NCBI GenBank assembly: GCA_001829495.1 | Contig: MIBJ01000022.1 | Location: forward strand, 17,059-81,058 | Reading direction: 5' to 3' | Source: Spirochaetes bacterium RBG_16_49_21 | Lineage (GTDB): Bacteria; Spirochaetota; UBA4802; UBA5550 | Length of the DNA: 64,000 nucleotides | Part shown: piece by piece, positions 8,737 to 15,926 of the stretch | Layout of the letters: every line of letters starts with the position of its first letter | How positions within the stretch are numbered: the stretch's first letter is position 1 | Position numbers and translations under genes: made by a program | Notes under the pieces: model-generated | Databases searched by the model: none | What the model saw: the letters and a program-made list of their open reading frames with translations, nothing else | What the model was told of the DNA's origin: nothing

Positions 8737-9906
8737 ATGGCTGGTGAAAACGGAGATTCCTATACCGAAACCACATCACAATCCTGGGGATCGCGCCTCA
8801 TGGAATCCATCAAGGGTGTTCTCGTTGGCCTTGTTTTGTTTATCGCGGCCTTCCCCGTTCTCTGGATGAATGAAGGCTGCGCAGTCAAAACCGCAAAGGG
8901 GCTGGACGAGGGAGCAAAGATCGTCACATCGGTTAAGGCCGAAACGGTTGATCCCGCCAATAACGGCAAGGAGGTGCACCTGTCCGCATTGGCGACAACG
9001 GACGAAGTCCTTGCAGACAAGAACTTTGGAATCAACCAGAAGTGCATCAAGCTCATACGCAACGTCGAGATGTACCAATGGAAAGAGGAGTCACATTCGG
9101 AAAAAAAGAAAAAACTGGGCGGCGGCGAAGAAACGGTGACGACCTATACGTACAAAAAGGAATGGTCCTCAAACCCGATAGATTCAAGCAAATTCAAAAA
9201 GCCCGGATACAAAAACCCGGCTATGCCTTACAAGGGAGAAACCTTTACCGCGAATTTGGTCAAACTTGGCGCTTTCAGGCTCAGCCCCTCACTCATAAGC
9301 CAGATCACCAAGAGCGAACCCATGGCACTGCAGCAGGAAAACATATCGAAACTCTCTGCCGAGATCAGGGGGAAAGCCAGGATTCTTGACGGCGGGATAT
9401 TTGTCGGCAAAAATTCCCCGGAACCGAACATCGGGGATTTCAAGATCAATTATTCGATCGTAAAGCCCCAAACGGTATCCGTAGTCGCTAAGCAGATAAA
9501 CGATACATTCGAGGCCTATGCGACTAAACAAGGTACCGAGATAAACCGTCTCGAACATGGCGAGCGATCGGCTGAATCCATGTTCCAACAGATGCAGAAG
9601 GAAAACACCGTTCAGACCTGGATACTGCGACTTGTCGGGCTGATCCTAATGGCATCGGGCATTGGATTAATATTCAGGCCGCTGTCGACTTTCGGCGACG
9701 TTATTCCCCTTATCGGCAGCGTTTTGAACATGGGCATTGGAATTTTCGCGTTCATCATGGGGCTTGTCCTCTCGCTGATAACCATTGCCATCGCCTGGAT
9801 CGCCCACCGGCCGATTCTCGGAATAGCCATCCTGGTCATCGGCGCAGGCATATTTGTCGCGATATGGTTGATAGGCAAACAAAAGAAAGCAAAGGCGGCC
9901 GTTTGA
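8737..9906 (+). CDS. TMEM43/LUMA family membrane protein
   Basis: 389 residues. The N-terminal membrane helix is followed by the family motif LFPVLWMNEG-type AAFPVLWMNEGCAV, then a long extracytoplasmic domain with a lysine-rich loop (KEESHSEKKKKLGGGEET), and three or four helices at the C-terminus (residues about 290-385). This is the layout of bacterial homologues of eukaryotic TMEM43. The bacterial role is not established. It is preceded by a good AGGAGG ribosome-binding site and followed by a strong terminator, so it is probably a single-gene unit. Its neighbours give no functional hint. Confidence 0.8.
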   Translation: MAGENGDSYTETTSQSWGSRLMESIKGVLVGLVLFIAAFPVLWMNEGCAVKTAKGLDEGAKIVTSVKAETVDPANNGKEVHLSALATTDEVLADKNFGINQKCIKLIRNVEMYQWKEESHSEKKKKLGGGEETVTTYTYKKEWSSNPIDSSKFKKPGYKNPAMPYKGETFTANLVKLGAFRLSPSLISQITKSEPMALQQENISKLSAEIRGKARILDGGIFVGKNSPEPNIGDFKINYSIVKPQTVSVVAKQINDTFEAYATKQGTEINRLEHGERSAESMFQQMQKENTVQTWILRLVGLILMASGIGLIFRPLSTFGDVIPLIGSVLNMGIGIFAFIMGLVLSLITIAIAWIAHRPILGIAILVIGAGIFVAIWLIGKQKKAKAAV

Positions 9907-9923
9907 TGCCGGAGCGACGCTGC

Positions 9924-9960
9924 ATGATAAAACTCCCTTCAAAAAAGGGAGTTTTATCAT
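9924..9960. terminator. perfect hairpin terminator after the TMEM43 gene
   Basis: A 16-bp inverted repeat (ATGATAAAACTCCCTT and its complement) encloses the 5-base loop CAAAA. The A/T ends of the stem supply the U-run on either strand, so it can terminate in both directions. Confidence 0.8.
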
Positions 9961-9969
9961 GGGCTATAC

Positions 9970-10190
9970 TCAACTTGACGGATGTTCAACTATTGGAGTC
10001 CCTTTTTTAATCAAATTATCGATAACAGAATAATCCCGAATAGGATTGCCGATCAGATTTACATATTCCAGCTCTTCAAGATTCTCAAGCACGCTGATGT
10101 CGGAAATATATTAAAGCTGATATCCAGCTCTTTCAAATGCGCCAGGTTTTCAAGGCGTTTTACCGGATACCGCCTAATTTTTAAGAAAAA
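9970..10190 (-). pseudogene. remnant of a leucine-rich-repeat protein, frameshifted
   Basis: On the minus strand one frame reads RLENLAHLKELDISFN and then runs to a stop, while a second frame continues ISDISVLENLEELEYVNL, then IGNPIRDYSVIDNL and a stop at 9970-9972. Together these are consecutive SDS22/internalin-type leucine-rich repeats and the C-terminal cap. They are split by a frame change near 10100-10130, and no upstream repeats remain. I read it as the decayed 3' end of a leucine-rich-repeat gene. A sequencing error cannot be excluded, but the missing 5' part argues for real decay. Confidence 0.7.
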
Positions 10191-10521
10191 GACTGTCAAT
10201 AGGCCCGGACAGGCCGATAAGGTGATAGAATTCATCGATCCCAATTCGGAGTTGGCGAAAACCATAGATAAGGAGTATTGGGTAAAGAAGGAAGTCGAGA
10301 GACCTAAGTACTTGGCAACCCAAGTAGTTGAAGAGGTCAAAAAGGCCGGGTTCTCCAAGTTTCGGAGACAACCTAAGCACCTACGCATGTGGAAAGCAGA
10401 GGATGCCAAGAATCCGGCGAGGGGGTATGGCACCCTGGTAGCCGGCACCTGGTACTGGTACGAGTCTTGGGTAAACCGATGTCTCGAACTATGCCAACTA
10501 GCCGGTGACAGGTACAAATGA
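10183..10521 (+). pseudogene. C-terminal fragment of an unrecognised protein
   Basis: An open frame on the plus strand starts within the antisense of the leucine-rich-repeat remnant and is probably meaningful only from about 10183. That part is hydrophilic and ends with a tryptophan-rich patch (AGTWYWYESWVNRC). It has no credible start codon or ribosome-binding site of its own. I take it for the tail of a larger gene fused to unrelated sequence by rearrangement. The family is not recognised. Confidence 0.4.
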
Positions 10522-10730
10522 CTCATTGACCCGATAAGTGAATCGATTTGCTCCAGAAATTAGAATCCTTATGCCCACCGTGTTAGATAATATTTGGCTA
10601 CAAATAACCATAAAAAGTATAAATAATGTATAAACGTGCTTTACCCTTTGCCCTTTGCGAGAATATAACACAGTTTATTGATGGCTCCCTATTCACCCTC
10701 TGCAAAAAACGCTGAATAAAAAATACTTGT

Positions 10731-10790
10731 TTATTCTATAGTTAATAGGCAATTTTTTTTGACATATTGATAAAGCTCTTCGGATTAGAA
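10731..10790 (+). repeat. AT-rich promoter-like repeat, copy A
   Basis: It shares TATAGTTAATA, a T-run, TTGACA (10759-10764) and TAAAgCTCTT with copies at 17162-17270 and 19201-19300. Each copy lies directly upstream of a plus-strand gene in the cassette-like block; here it precedes the first FosA-like gene. The -10 region of this copy is poor (GGATTA at 17-base spacing). Confidence 0.6.
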
Positions 10791-11198
10791 ATGATAAAAG
10801 GCCTTAATCACATTACCTTTGCGGTAAACAATCTTGAAAAGTCCTTTGCATTCTACAAGGACATATTAGGCCTAAAACCCATCGCAAAATGGCAAAACGG
10901 CGCCTATTTCACCACAGGCAATACCTGGATCGCCCTAAATCAAGATTCAAAAGTATCAGAAGCCAGACGCCCCGATTATTCTCATATTGCATTCACCTGC
11001 ACTGCCTCTGATTTCCAAGCCTTAAAAGCCAAACTTGTAGATCATGGATGTAAAAAATGGTCCGAGAATAAATCCGAAGGCGATTCTTTCTATTTTCTGG
11101 ACCCTGACGGACACAAACTTGAAATACATGTCGGTGACCTGCAATCACGACTAAAAGAAATGCAGGACAATCCCTGGGATATGTTCGAGTACTACTGA
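10791..11198 (+). CDS. FosA-like glutathione/thiol transferase (VOC superfamily), copy 1
   Basis: A 135-residue vicinal-oxygen-chelate protein beginning MIKGLNHITFAVNNLEKSF. It has the FosA pattern throughout: metal ligands His7 (GLNHIT), a second His in DYSHIAF, and Glu in HKLEIHVGDL; the SEGDSFYFLDPDGHKLE block and RLKEMQDNPW tail also match. FosA enzymes are Mn-dependent and open the fosfomycin epoxide with glutathione; activity here is inferred. I chose the ATG at 10791 over one nine codons upstream because all three copies in this window begin MIKG. It is followed by the promoter for the NYN leader RNA. Its sister copies are at 12063 (truncated) and 15927 (intact). Confidence 0.87.
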   Translation: MIKGLNHITFAVNNLEKSFAFYKDILGLKPIAKWQNGAYFTTGNTWIALNQDSKVSEARRPDYSHIAFTCTASDFQALKAKLVDHGCKKWSENKSEGDSFYFLDPDGHKLEIHVGDLQSRLKEMQDNPWDMFEYY

Positions 11199-11318
11199 AT
11201 AGTGTCACATAATAGGGCGATTTTATCTGGCAAAGAACGGATTTAATAAAAGACTTTCAAATTTCCTGCCTGCTTCGATAAGATCCATACACTAAATAGC
11301 TTTTTTGTTAATTTCTTA

Positions 11319-11349
11319 TTGACAAGTTTACAAGTTTTAACGATATTAT
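11319..11349 (+). promoter_or_regulatory. promoter for the NYN leader RNA
   Basis: TTGACA at 11319-11324 is followed by GATATT at 17-base spacing (11342-11347) or TATTAT at 19 (11344-11349). Transcription would begin near 11355-11358, immediately before the first leader hairpin. Confidence 0.6.
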
Positions 11350-11355
11350 TTTTAT

Positions 11356-11420
11356 CATCCCTGTAAGACGTGAGTGTCTTATAGGCCCCGGGTAGCTGGT
11401 GCTCCCGGGTTTTATATTTA
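11356..11420 (+). ncRNA. structured, terminator-ended leader RNA upstream of the NYN nuclease
   Basis: About 60 nucleotides folding into two consecutive hairpins. Hairpin 1 is a 10-bp stem (11360-11369 with 11376-11385, one G-U pair) with loop GTGAGT. Hairpin 2 is CCCGGG/CCCGGG, a bulged T, AGC/GCT and tetraloop TGGT (11387-11409). TTTTATATTTATA follows, the form of an intrinsic terminator. Transcription from the promoter at 11319 would give a discrete small RNA, with read-through into the nuclease gene starting 13 bases later. It may be an attenuator or an RNA partner of the nuclease; no known riboswitch class is recognised. Confidence 0.6.
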
Positions 11421-11432
11421 TAGGGGATATTA

Positions 11433-12041
11433 TTGACACGTATCGCCTTTTTTATTGACGGGTTCAATTTATATCATTCTCTTGACGATAACAAGTCATA
11501 CCATAAATATAAATGGCTCAATCTTGCCCGGCTATCCAATAACTTAATAAAGAAATCCGATACAATTACAAAAATTTATTACTTCACCGCCCTGGCTCAT
11601 TGGGATCAAAAAAAAGTCGCTAAACATAAATTGCTTATTCGCGCACTCGAACTTCAGGGTGTGGAAATAGTATATGGCAAGTTTAAGATGCGAGATAAAA
11701 CGTGCTTTAAATGCGGCCATACATACAGGAGTCATGAAGAAAAACAAACTGACGTCAATATAGCCATTACATTGTTTTCAAGCGCTATAAATGATGTCTA
11801 TGATAAAGCAATAATACTATCAGGTGACAGCGACCTTATCCCGGCGATCAAAGCAGTTAAAAACACTTTCCCGGCAAAAAACATAGGCGTCGCCATACCC
11901 ATAGGGAGGACAGCCCAGGAATTAATTAATGTTACTGATTTTCATATCCGCATCAAAGAAAAACATCTTCGAACCAGCTTGTTTCCACAGGAGATTGATA
12001 TTGACGGGAAAAAACTATTGTGCCCTGCTACATGGAAATAA
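11433..12041 (+). CDS. NYN-domain (PIN-like) nuclease with zinc-knuckle insert
   Basis: 202 residues of the NYN/DUF88 (LabA-like) PIN-fold family, predicted metal-dependent RNases. Acidic active-site positions are visible: FFIDGFNLYH (Asp9), KQTDVNIAITL and LSGDSDLIPAI. Between the first and second blocks lies CFKCGHTYRSHEEK, a small Cys/His knuckle typical of one NYN subgroup. The start is TTG at 11433, with AGGGGAT seven bases upstream. It is preceded by the terminator-ended leader RNA and followed 21 bases later by the truncated FosA-like copy. No separate protein antitoxin is adjacent. The domain call is firm; the target RNA is unknown. Confidence 0.88.
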   Translation: MTRIAFFIDGFNLYHSLDDNKSYHKYKWLNLARLSNNLIKKSDTITKIYYFTALAHWDQKKVAKHKLLIRALELQGVEIVYGKFKMRDKTCFKCGHTYRSHEEKQTDVNIAITLFSSAINDVYDKAIILSGDSDLIPAIKAVKNTFPAKNIGVAIPIGRTAQELINVTDFHIRIKEKHLRTSLFPQEIDIDGKKLLCPATWK

Positions 12042-12062
12042 TTGTCATGTGCCGGATTAAAA

Positions 12063-12203
12063 ATGATAAAAGGAATTAATCACATTATGTTTGCAGTAGA
12101 GAATCTTGAGAAGTCCTTTGAATTCCATAAGGCCCTATTGGGATTAAAACCTGTCGCAAAATGGAAAAACGGAGGCTATTTTACCACAGGCGAGACTTGG
12201 TGA
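12063..12203 (+). pseudogene. truncated FosA-like gene, copy 2
   Basis: It reads MIKGINHIMFAVENLEKS and on through YFTTGETW, then stops: residues 1-46 of the family. The intact copies continue with IALNQDS. The 20 bases before the ATG (TGTGCCGGATTAAAA) match those before the intact copy at 15927, so the duplication included upstream sequence. The stop TGA shares bases with the ATG of the next gene (TGATG at 12201-12205). Too short to keep the metal site, so a non-functional remnant. Confidence 0.85.
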
Positions 12204-12478
12204 TGGACACGCCAAAATCTTCACGCCTTAAAAGACCCCGCTATCCAATGCCCGCCTTTGTTAAAGAAGCTCTTCTTCAGAGCGGTCTGATGGAGGCATA
12301 TCGCAGCCGCCCGCCATATCAGCAAAACGATTACATCGGCTGGATAAGCCGCGCAAAGCGGGAAGAAACAAAGGATAAGCGGCTGGCCCAGATGCTGGAC
12401 GAGCTTGCGCAAGGCGATAAATACATGAACATGACATATCGTCCGAAGAAGCTTACCGAGAAAAAAAGCCTGCATTGA
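12203..12478 (+). CDS. YdeI/OmpD-associated (bacteriocin-protection) family protein, short
   Basis: 91 residues. The core YPMPAFVKEALLQSG followed by YIGWISRAKREETKDKRLAQ matches the C-terminal domain of the YdeI/OmdA family (proline-rich entry, then YxxWIxxAKxxETRxxR). Full-length relatives are often about 190 residues; here only the helical domain remains, either as a stand-alone short form or because the 5' half was lost when it was joined to the FosA fragment. The ATG at 12203 overlaps the FosA-fragment stop, and no strong ribosome-binding site is present. Function in this organism is unknown. Confidence 0.65.
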   Translation: MDTPKSSRLKRPRYPMPAFVKEALLQSGLMEAYRSRPPYQQNDYIGWISRAKREETKDKRLAQMLDELAQGDKYMNMTYRPKKLTEKKSLH

Positions 12479-12509
12479 ATGATCATGATTTATTTATAGG
12501 AAGATAAAT

Positions 12510-13220
12510 ATGAAATTACATATTTATACCGTTAAAGTTGCCGCGCTGGGAATTACAGCATCACTCCTGCTGGCCGGCTGTGCTCTTTCAGCGGCACAAA
12601 AAGAAATCCTGTGCTTAAATACTCTTGGCTCTCCAATCCCTGAATTCTGCGAGGTGAAACCGAATGTGCTCTGGCGCGGGTCCAAGCCTGACAGGAATAC
12701 CGCCGCATGGCTTATCAATAAAGGCGTTAGCACGATCGTAAATCTTGAATTGCTGCATGATGATATGGATACGATTACTCAGGAGACGATCACCGGCACG
12801 GGTACATATAAAATTGATTACTTTCGGGTAAAGACCTGGGAGCCCCTGTACGCAGTTACCAAATCGAATGCGGATGAGGATGTCATTCACTTCCTTGCAG
12901 TTGTGAGCCGGGCCAAACAGCCGGTTTATGTCCATTGCCGCGCCGGTGAGAACCGGACCGGGGTCATGGTTGCCGCGTATAAAATAATTCTCAATGGTCA
13001 AACGAGTAAGGCAGAGATGGCCAAAATACTGGATGAAATGCAGAGCTATAAAGGCGCCTGGTCTGAATCCACCACTAAGTATATCAAAGGCTTATTTCTC
13101 AGGCGTGACGAAATTATCAAGAAGGTCAGGGCATTTAAGGTGGAAGACCCCATTCAAATTATTTGCAATAAGGGGAAGTGCGTGAGCAATCCTCGACAAT
13201 TTCGAGACGTTTTGTATTAA
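12510..13220 (+). CDS. tyrosine/dual-specificity phosphatase-like lipoprotein
   Basis: 236 residues. A signal peptide ends in the lipobox LLAGC, so it is predicted to be lipid-anchored outside the cytoplasm. The body has the LWRGSKPD entry and the Cx5R phosphatase loop VHCRAGENRTGV (catalytic Cys and Arg present), typical of bacterial dual-specificity/tyrosine phosphatases of the DSP family. A general-acid aspartate is likely in the preceding WEPLYAVTKSNADED region. A GGAAGATAAAT ribosome-binding region precedes the ATG. An attC-like element follows directly, consistent with a cassette. The substrate could be phosphotyrosine, phosphoinositide or inositol phosphate. Confidence 0.8.
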   Translation: MKLHIYTVKVAALGITASLLLAGCALSAAQKEILCLNTLGSPIPEFCEVKPNVLWRGSKPDRNTAAWLINKGVSTIVNLELLHDDMDTITQETITGTGTYKIDYFRVKTWEPLYAVTKSNADEDVIHFLAVVSRAKQPVYVHCRAGENRTGVMVAAYKIILNGQTSKAEMAKILDEMQSYKGAWSESTTKYIKGLFLRRDEIIKKVRAFKVEDPIQIICNKGKCVSNPRQFRDVLY

Positions 13221-13248
13221 TTGATTAAAACAATATGGGTTAGCAAAG

Positions 13249-13313
13249 GCATAATAAGCGGCTCCACCAGATCACCGGGAAGCCCGGCTCCCGTAGAGCC
13301 GCAGCGTTATGTG
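13249..13313 (+). other. attC-like recombination site candidate
   Basis: A nested inverted repeat directly after the phosphatase gene. The outer arms CATAAT/GTTATG (13250-13255, 13306-13311) flank GCGGCTC/GAGCCGC (13258-13264, 13296-13302), with an inner hairpin CCGGG-AAG-CCCGG. The 3' end GCGTTATGT resembles the R' core (G/TT...) of integron attC sites. A ribosome-binding site and the next gene begin within 30 bases. An ordinary terminator is possible, but no U-run follows. Confidence 0.5.
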
Positions 13314-13339
13314 TCTTAATGAGGAATGCGGAGGAAATC

Positions 13340-14122
13340 ATGGATGAATTAATAGAAACGACACAACACGAGAATATTGTTGAAGTTGCTTTGAACCGGC
13401 CCAAAGCATTTAACGCATTCAACCTTGAAATGATTTCAGAGTTAGCGAACGTTTTAATAAGGCTATCTACGGACAGTTCCGTGAAAGGTATAGCCCTTAC
13501 GGGAAGAGGAAAGGCCTTTTGCGCCGGAGGAGATCTTAAATGGGCTGTGCATTTTTCCGAGAAGCCCGGTTCTTCATTCCACAGGCTGGCGTCACAATTA
13601 AATCTAGCTGTTGTTGAAATCCGGCGAATGAATAAACCCGTTGTGGCGGCCATTAATGGTCCGGCAGCCGGAGCAGGTTTTGCCCTGGCATTGGCCTGCG
13701 ACTTTCGTATCATGGAAGAATCGGCGGTTCTCATGCAGGCATACACCTCAAATGGTCTTAGCATTGACGGAGGCGGTACATTCACATTGCCGAGAATTGT
13801 CGGTTTTGCCCGCGCTTTGGAAATTGCCGCATTTGACAAACCTATATCGGCGAAACAAGCATTGGAATTGGGGTTGGCGACCAGGGTAGTTGAAGATGGG
13901 ACGGCTTTGAAGGGAGCAATCGATATGTTGAATGAATTGGCAAAGGGCTCACTTCATTCTTTTGGCTGGTCAAAAAAACTGCTTAATGATTCTTTCAGCA
14001 GTTCATTTGAATCGCATATAGAATTAGAAAGAGAGGGACTTTCTGACTGCGCAAACCATCCTGACGGAAAGGAAGGGCTGAATGCTTTCATTGAAAAGCG
14101 TAAACCTCTCTTTAACCGCTAA
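13340..14122 (+). CDS. enoyl-CoA hydratase/isomerase family protein
   Basis: 260 residues with the crotonase fold: VEVALNRPKAFNAF at the N-terminus, the oxyanion-hole blocks GRGKAFCAGGDL and NGPAAGAGFALALACD, and the C-terminal AKQALELGLATRVVE. The two glutamates of true hydratases are not clearly both present (GGGTFTLPRIVG replaces the usual E-containing segment), so isomerase or another CoA activity is equally likely. I chose the ATG at 13340 because GCGGAGGA lies five bases upstream; an in-frame ATG at 13319 has no such site. It directly follows the attC-like element. No other fatty-acid genes are nearby. Confidence 0.82.
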   Translation: MDELIETTQHENIVEVALNRPKAFNAFNLEMISELANVLIRLSTDSSVKGIALTGRGKAFCAGGDLKWAVHFSEKPGSSFHRLASQLNLAVVEIRRMNKPVVAAINGPAAGAGFALALACDFRIMEESAVLMQAYTSNGLSIDGGGTFTLPRIVGFARALEIAAFDKPISAKQALELGLATRVVEDGTALKGAIDMLNELAKGSLHSFGWSKKLLNDSFSSSFESHIELEREGLSDCANHPDGKEGLNAFIEKRKPLFNR

Positions 14123-14394
14123 AAGGTGAAACAGAAATGTATCACACATAACCGGTCGCTGAATCAGGACAATGGAATCGCGCTCACCCGCTGGCTATGG
14201 ATCGGCCAAATCGAGATAAGGATTTTTTTTGCTTCGCTGAAAAGCCAATGGGTAAATATCGGCTTTACTGTCAAGAACGCAGATCGTGTGGAGGCGATCT
14301 TCAGAGAGAAATATCTCATAAGGTAAAGAGTAACACCCGACAAACGAATCAGCCGGAAGGCTAATCGCCGCCGCTGATTCGCAGCATTGCACAC
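14123..14394 (+). other. non-coding or decayed spacer with inverted repeat
   Basis: No convincing gene. ACACATAACCGG at 14146-14157 resembles the left core of an attC site. A 9-bp inverted repeat, CGAATCAGC/GCTGATTCG, lies at 14345-14353 and 14373-14381, just before the methyltransferase start. A short open stretch around 14200-14320 may be decayed coding sequence; its family is not recognised. Confidence 0.4.
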
Positions 14395-15048
14395 ATGAAT
14401 ACCATGAACGAGCTTGATAATCAAAAAGCATACTGGGATGGCGTCACCGTTGAAAAAAAATTCACGCATCCGATCCGGCTGGACCTCTTTCGGGAATTGG
14501 TACCGCTCGGAAGCAATATATTGGACTACGGGTGCGGGTACGGCAGAACGTGCGCTGAACTGGTGAAATCCGGCTATAAAGACATTGTCGGAGTTGATAT
14601 TTCATCTGAAATGATCAAGCATGGGCTGTTATTGTACCCTAGCCTGAATTTACAGTATATTGAGGGCAGCATATTACCCTTTTCTGATAATACCTTTGCC
14701 GCTTGTACGCTGCTTGCGGTCTTGACCTGCATACCAACCGATGCCGGGCAAAAGGAACTTATCAATGAGCTGCACAGAGTATTGCATCCGAATGGAATTC
14801 TCTACCTTAGCGACTACCCTTTGCAGAAAGACGCCAGAAACAATGAGAGATACAACCAATTTAAAGATGCGTATAAAAAATTTGGGGTCTTCCGGCTCTC
14901 TGACGGAGGCGTAGTCCGGCATCACGACATGCCGTGGATATACGCGCTCTTATCGCGGTTCGATATCATAAAGGAAGACAACATTGAAGTCACTACGATG
15001 AACGGGAACGCGGCGGAAGCGTTCCAGATAATCGCGAAGAAAAGATAG
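14395..15048 (+). CDS. class I SAM-dependent methyltransferase
   Basis: 217 residues with the Rossmann methyltransferase motifs: ILDYGCGYGRTCAEL (motif I), IVGVDISSEMIKHG (motif II) and EGSILPFSDNTFAACTLLAV (motifs III-IV), with HRVLHPNGILYLSDY after. This is the methyltransf_11/25 type, acting on small molecules or quinone-like substrates; the target cannot be read from sequence. An ATG three codons downstream is an alternative start. It sits alone in the cassette-like block with non-coding sequence on both sides. Confidence 0.85.
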   Translation: MNTMNELDNQKAYWDGVTVEKKFTHPIRLDLFRELVPLGSNILDYGCGYGRTCAELVKSGYKDIVGVDISSEMIKHGLLLYPSLNLQYIEGSILPFSDNTFAACTLLAVLTCIPTDAGQKELINELHRVLHPNGILYLSDYPLQKDARNNERYNQFKDAYKKFGVFRLSDGGVVRHHDMPWIYALLSRFDIIKEDNIEVTTMNGNAAEAFQIIAKKR

Positions 15049-15380
15049 CGCGGCCGACAAGGACGCGCGCCTGATCCCAAAAGCCCGGCGATTTTTTGTC
15101 CAGGCGATGCACCCTCCCCCAATTGCCAGAATGGCAAGGTGCGGATGCTTGCGAGGACATAAGGAAAAGCATCTGCCATCGAAAGGATGCAATATTTATA
15201 ATTGACAGAAATATAAAATTGACTTGTTATTATATTTAGATAAATAATTACCGCCACACTATCAACAGTAGCAGAAGTGAAAATACAAACCTATAAGCAG
15301 TTAAGCAACATGTCTCTTAAATGTTATTAGAGGCAGATTTATTTAAAAAAACTTTAGCAGATAATTGTAAGGAGCAAATC
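15049..15380 (+). other. intergenic spacer, no gene seen
   Basis: 332 bases. The first half is GC-rich with short palindromes (GCCAGAATGGC at 15125-15135); the second half is AT-rich with poly-A/T tracts and probably carries the promoter of the next lipoprotein gene. No open frame is convincing on either strand. Confidence 0.5.
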
Positions 15381-15815
15381 ATGAACACAAAAATTCTTGC
15401 ATCATTCATTTTATTAGCACAATGTGCATTAATATCCTCCTGTCTTACACATTATCAAACCAACACGTGGCTTAATACACAGAAAGGTGTTCCAACTATT
15501 AATATCACCGGAGGGTGGGATGCCGGTTCTGTATTCGGCGGAGGATGGGGCGGAGCCAGTATTGTTCAAAACGGCAACGAGATTATTGGGACAATAGGCT
15601 TGTATAATATCAAAGGCGTGATTAATGGTGACAATATTTATCTGATATTCACATCAGGTGCAAAAATATATTATACCGGCCATCTCAAGCCCTCTCAAGA
15701 TGGTAGTCTGGTAGGAATTACGGTTGAAAATGCAATAGTAGATACCAATGGGGCTCAAAATGCCATGAAGCATCCGATTATCATGAAAAAATATGGTCAA
15801 ATCGAAAAAAAATAG
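15381..15815 (+). CDS. small lipoprotein of unknown function
   Basis: 144 residues from the ATG at 15381, chosen because TAAGGAGC lies nine bases upstream. The signal peptide is MNTKILASFILLAQCALISS followed by a lipobox cysteine (ISSC). The mature part is glycine-rich early (SVFGGGWGGASIVQNGNE) and then looks beta-rich, like domains that describe a single barrel (NITGGWDAG...GTIGLYNIKGVINGDNIYL). No family is recognised. Predicted outer-membrane or periplasmic lipid-anchored protein. Confidence 0.7.
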   Translation: MNTKILASFILLAQCALISSCLTHYQTNTWLNTQKGVPTINITGGWDAGSVFGGGWGGASIVQNGNEIIGTIGLYNIKGVINGDNIYLIFTSGAKIYYTGHLKPSQDGSLVGITVENAIVDTNGAQNAMKHPIIMKKYGQIEKK

Positions 15816-15926
15816 GGTCTGGAAATCCTATTGGACTGAAACTTAGTGGTGTTAAATGAAAAATTTTTTCTCAGTGCTTGCCACCCTTCAGACCGCTCAT
15901 TGTGAGCGTTATATGCCGGATTAAAA

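Noticed and set aside
9982..10182. N-terminal part of the plus-strand frame as protein
   Set aside because: It is the antisense of recognisable leucine-rich repeats and has no ribosome-binding site.
11356..11420. Known riboswitch in the NYN leader
   Set aside because: The two simple hairpins do not match any riboswitch architecture I know, and the downstream gene is not metabolic.
11356..12041. Retron
   Set aside because: There is no reverse transcriptase gene; the neighbouring protein is a PIN-fold nuclease.
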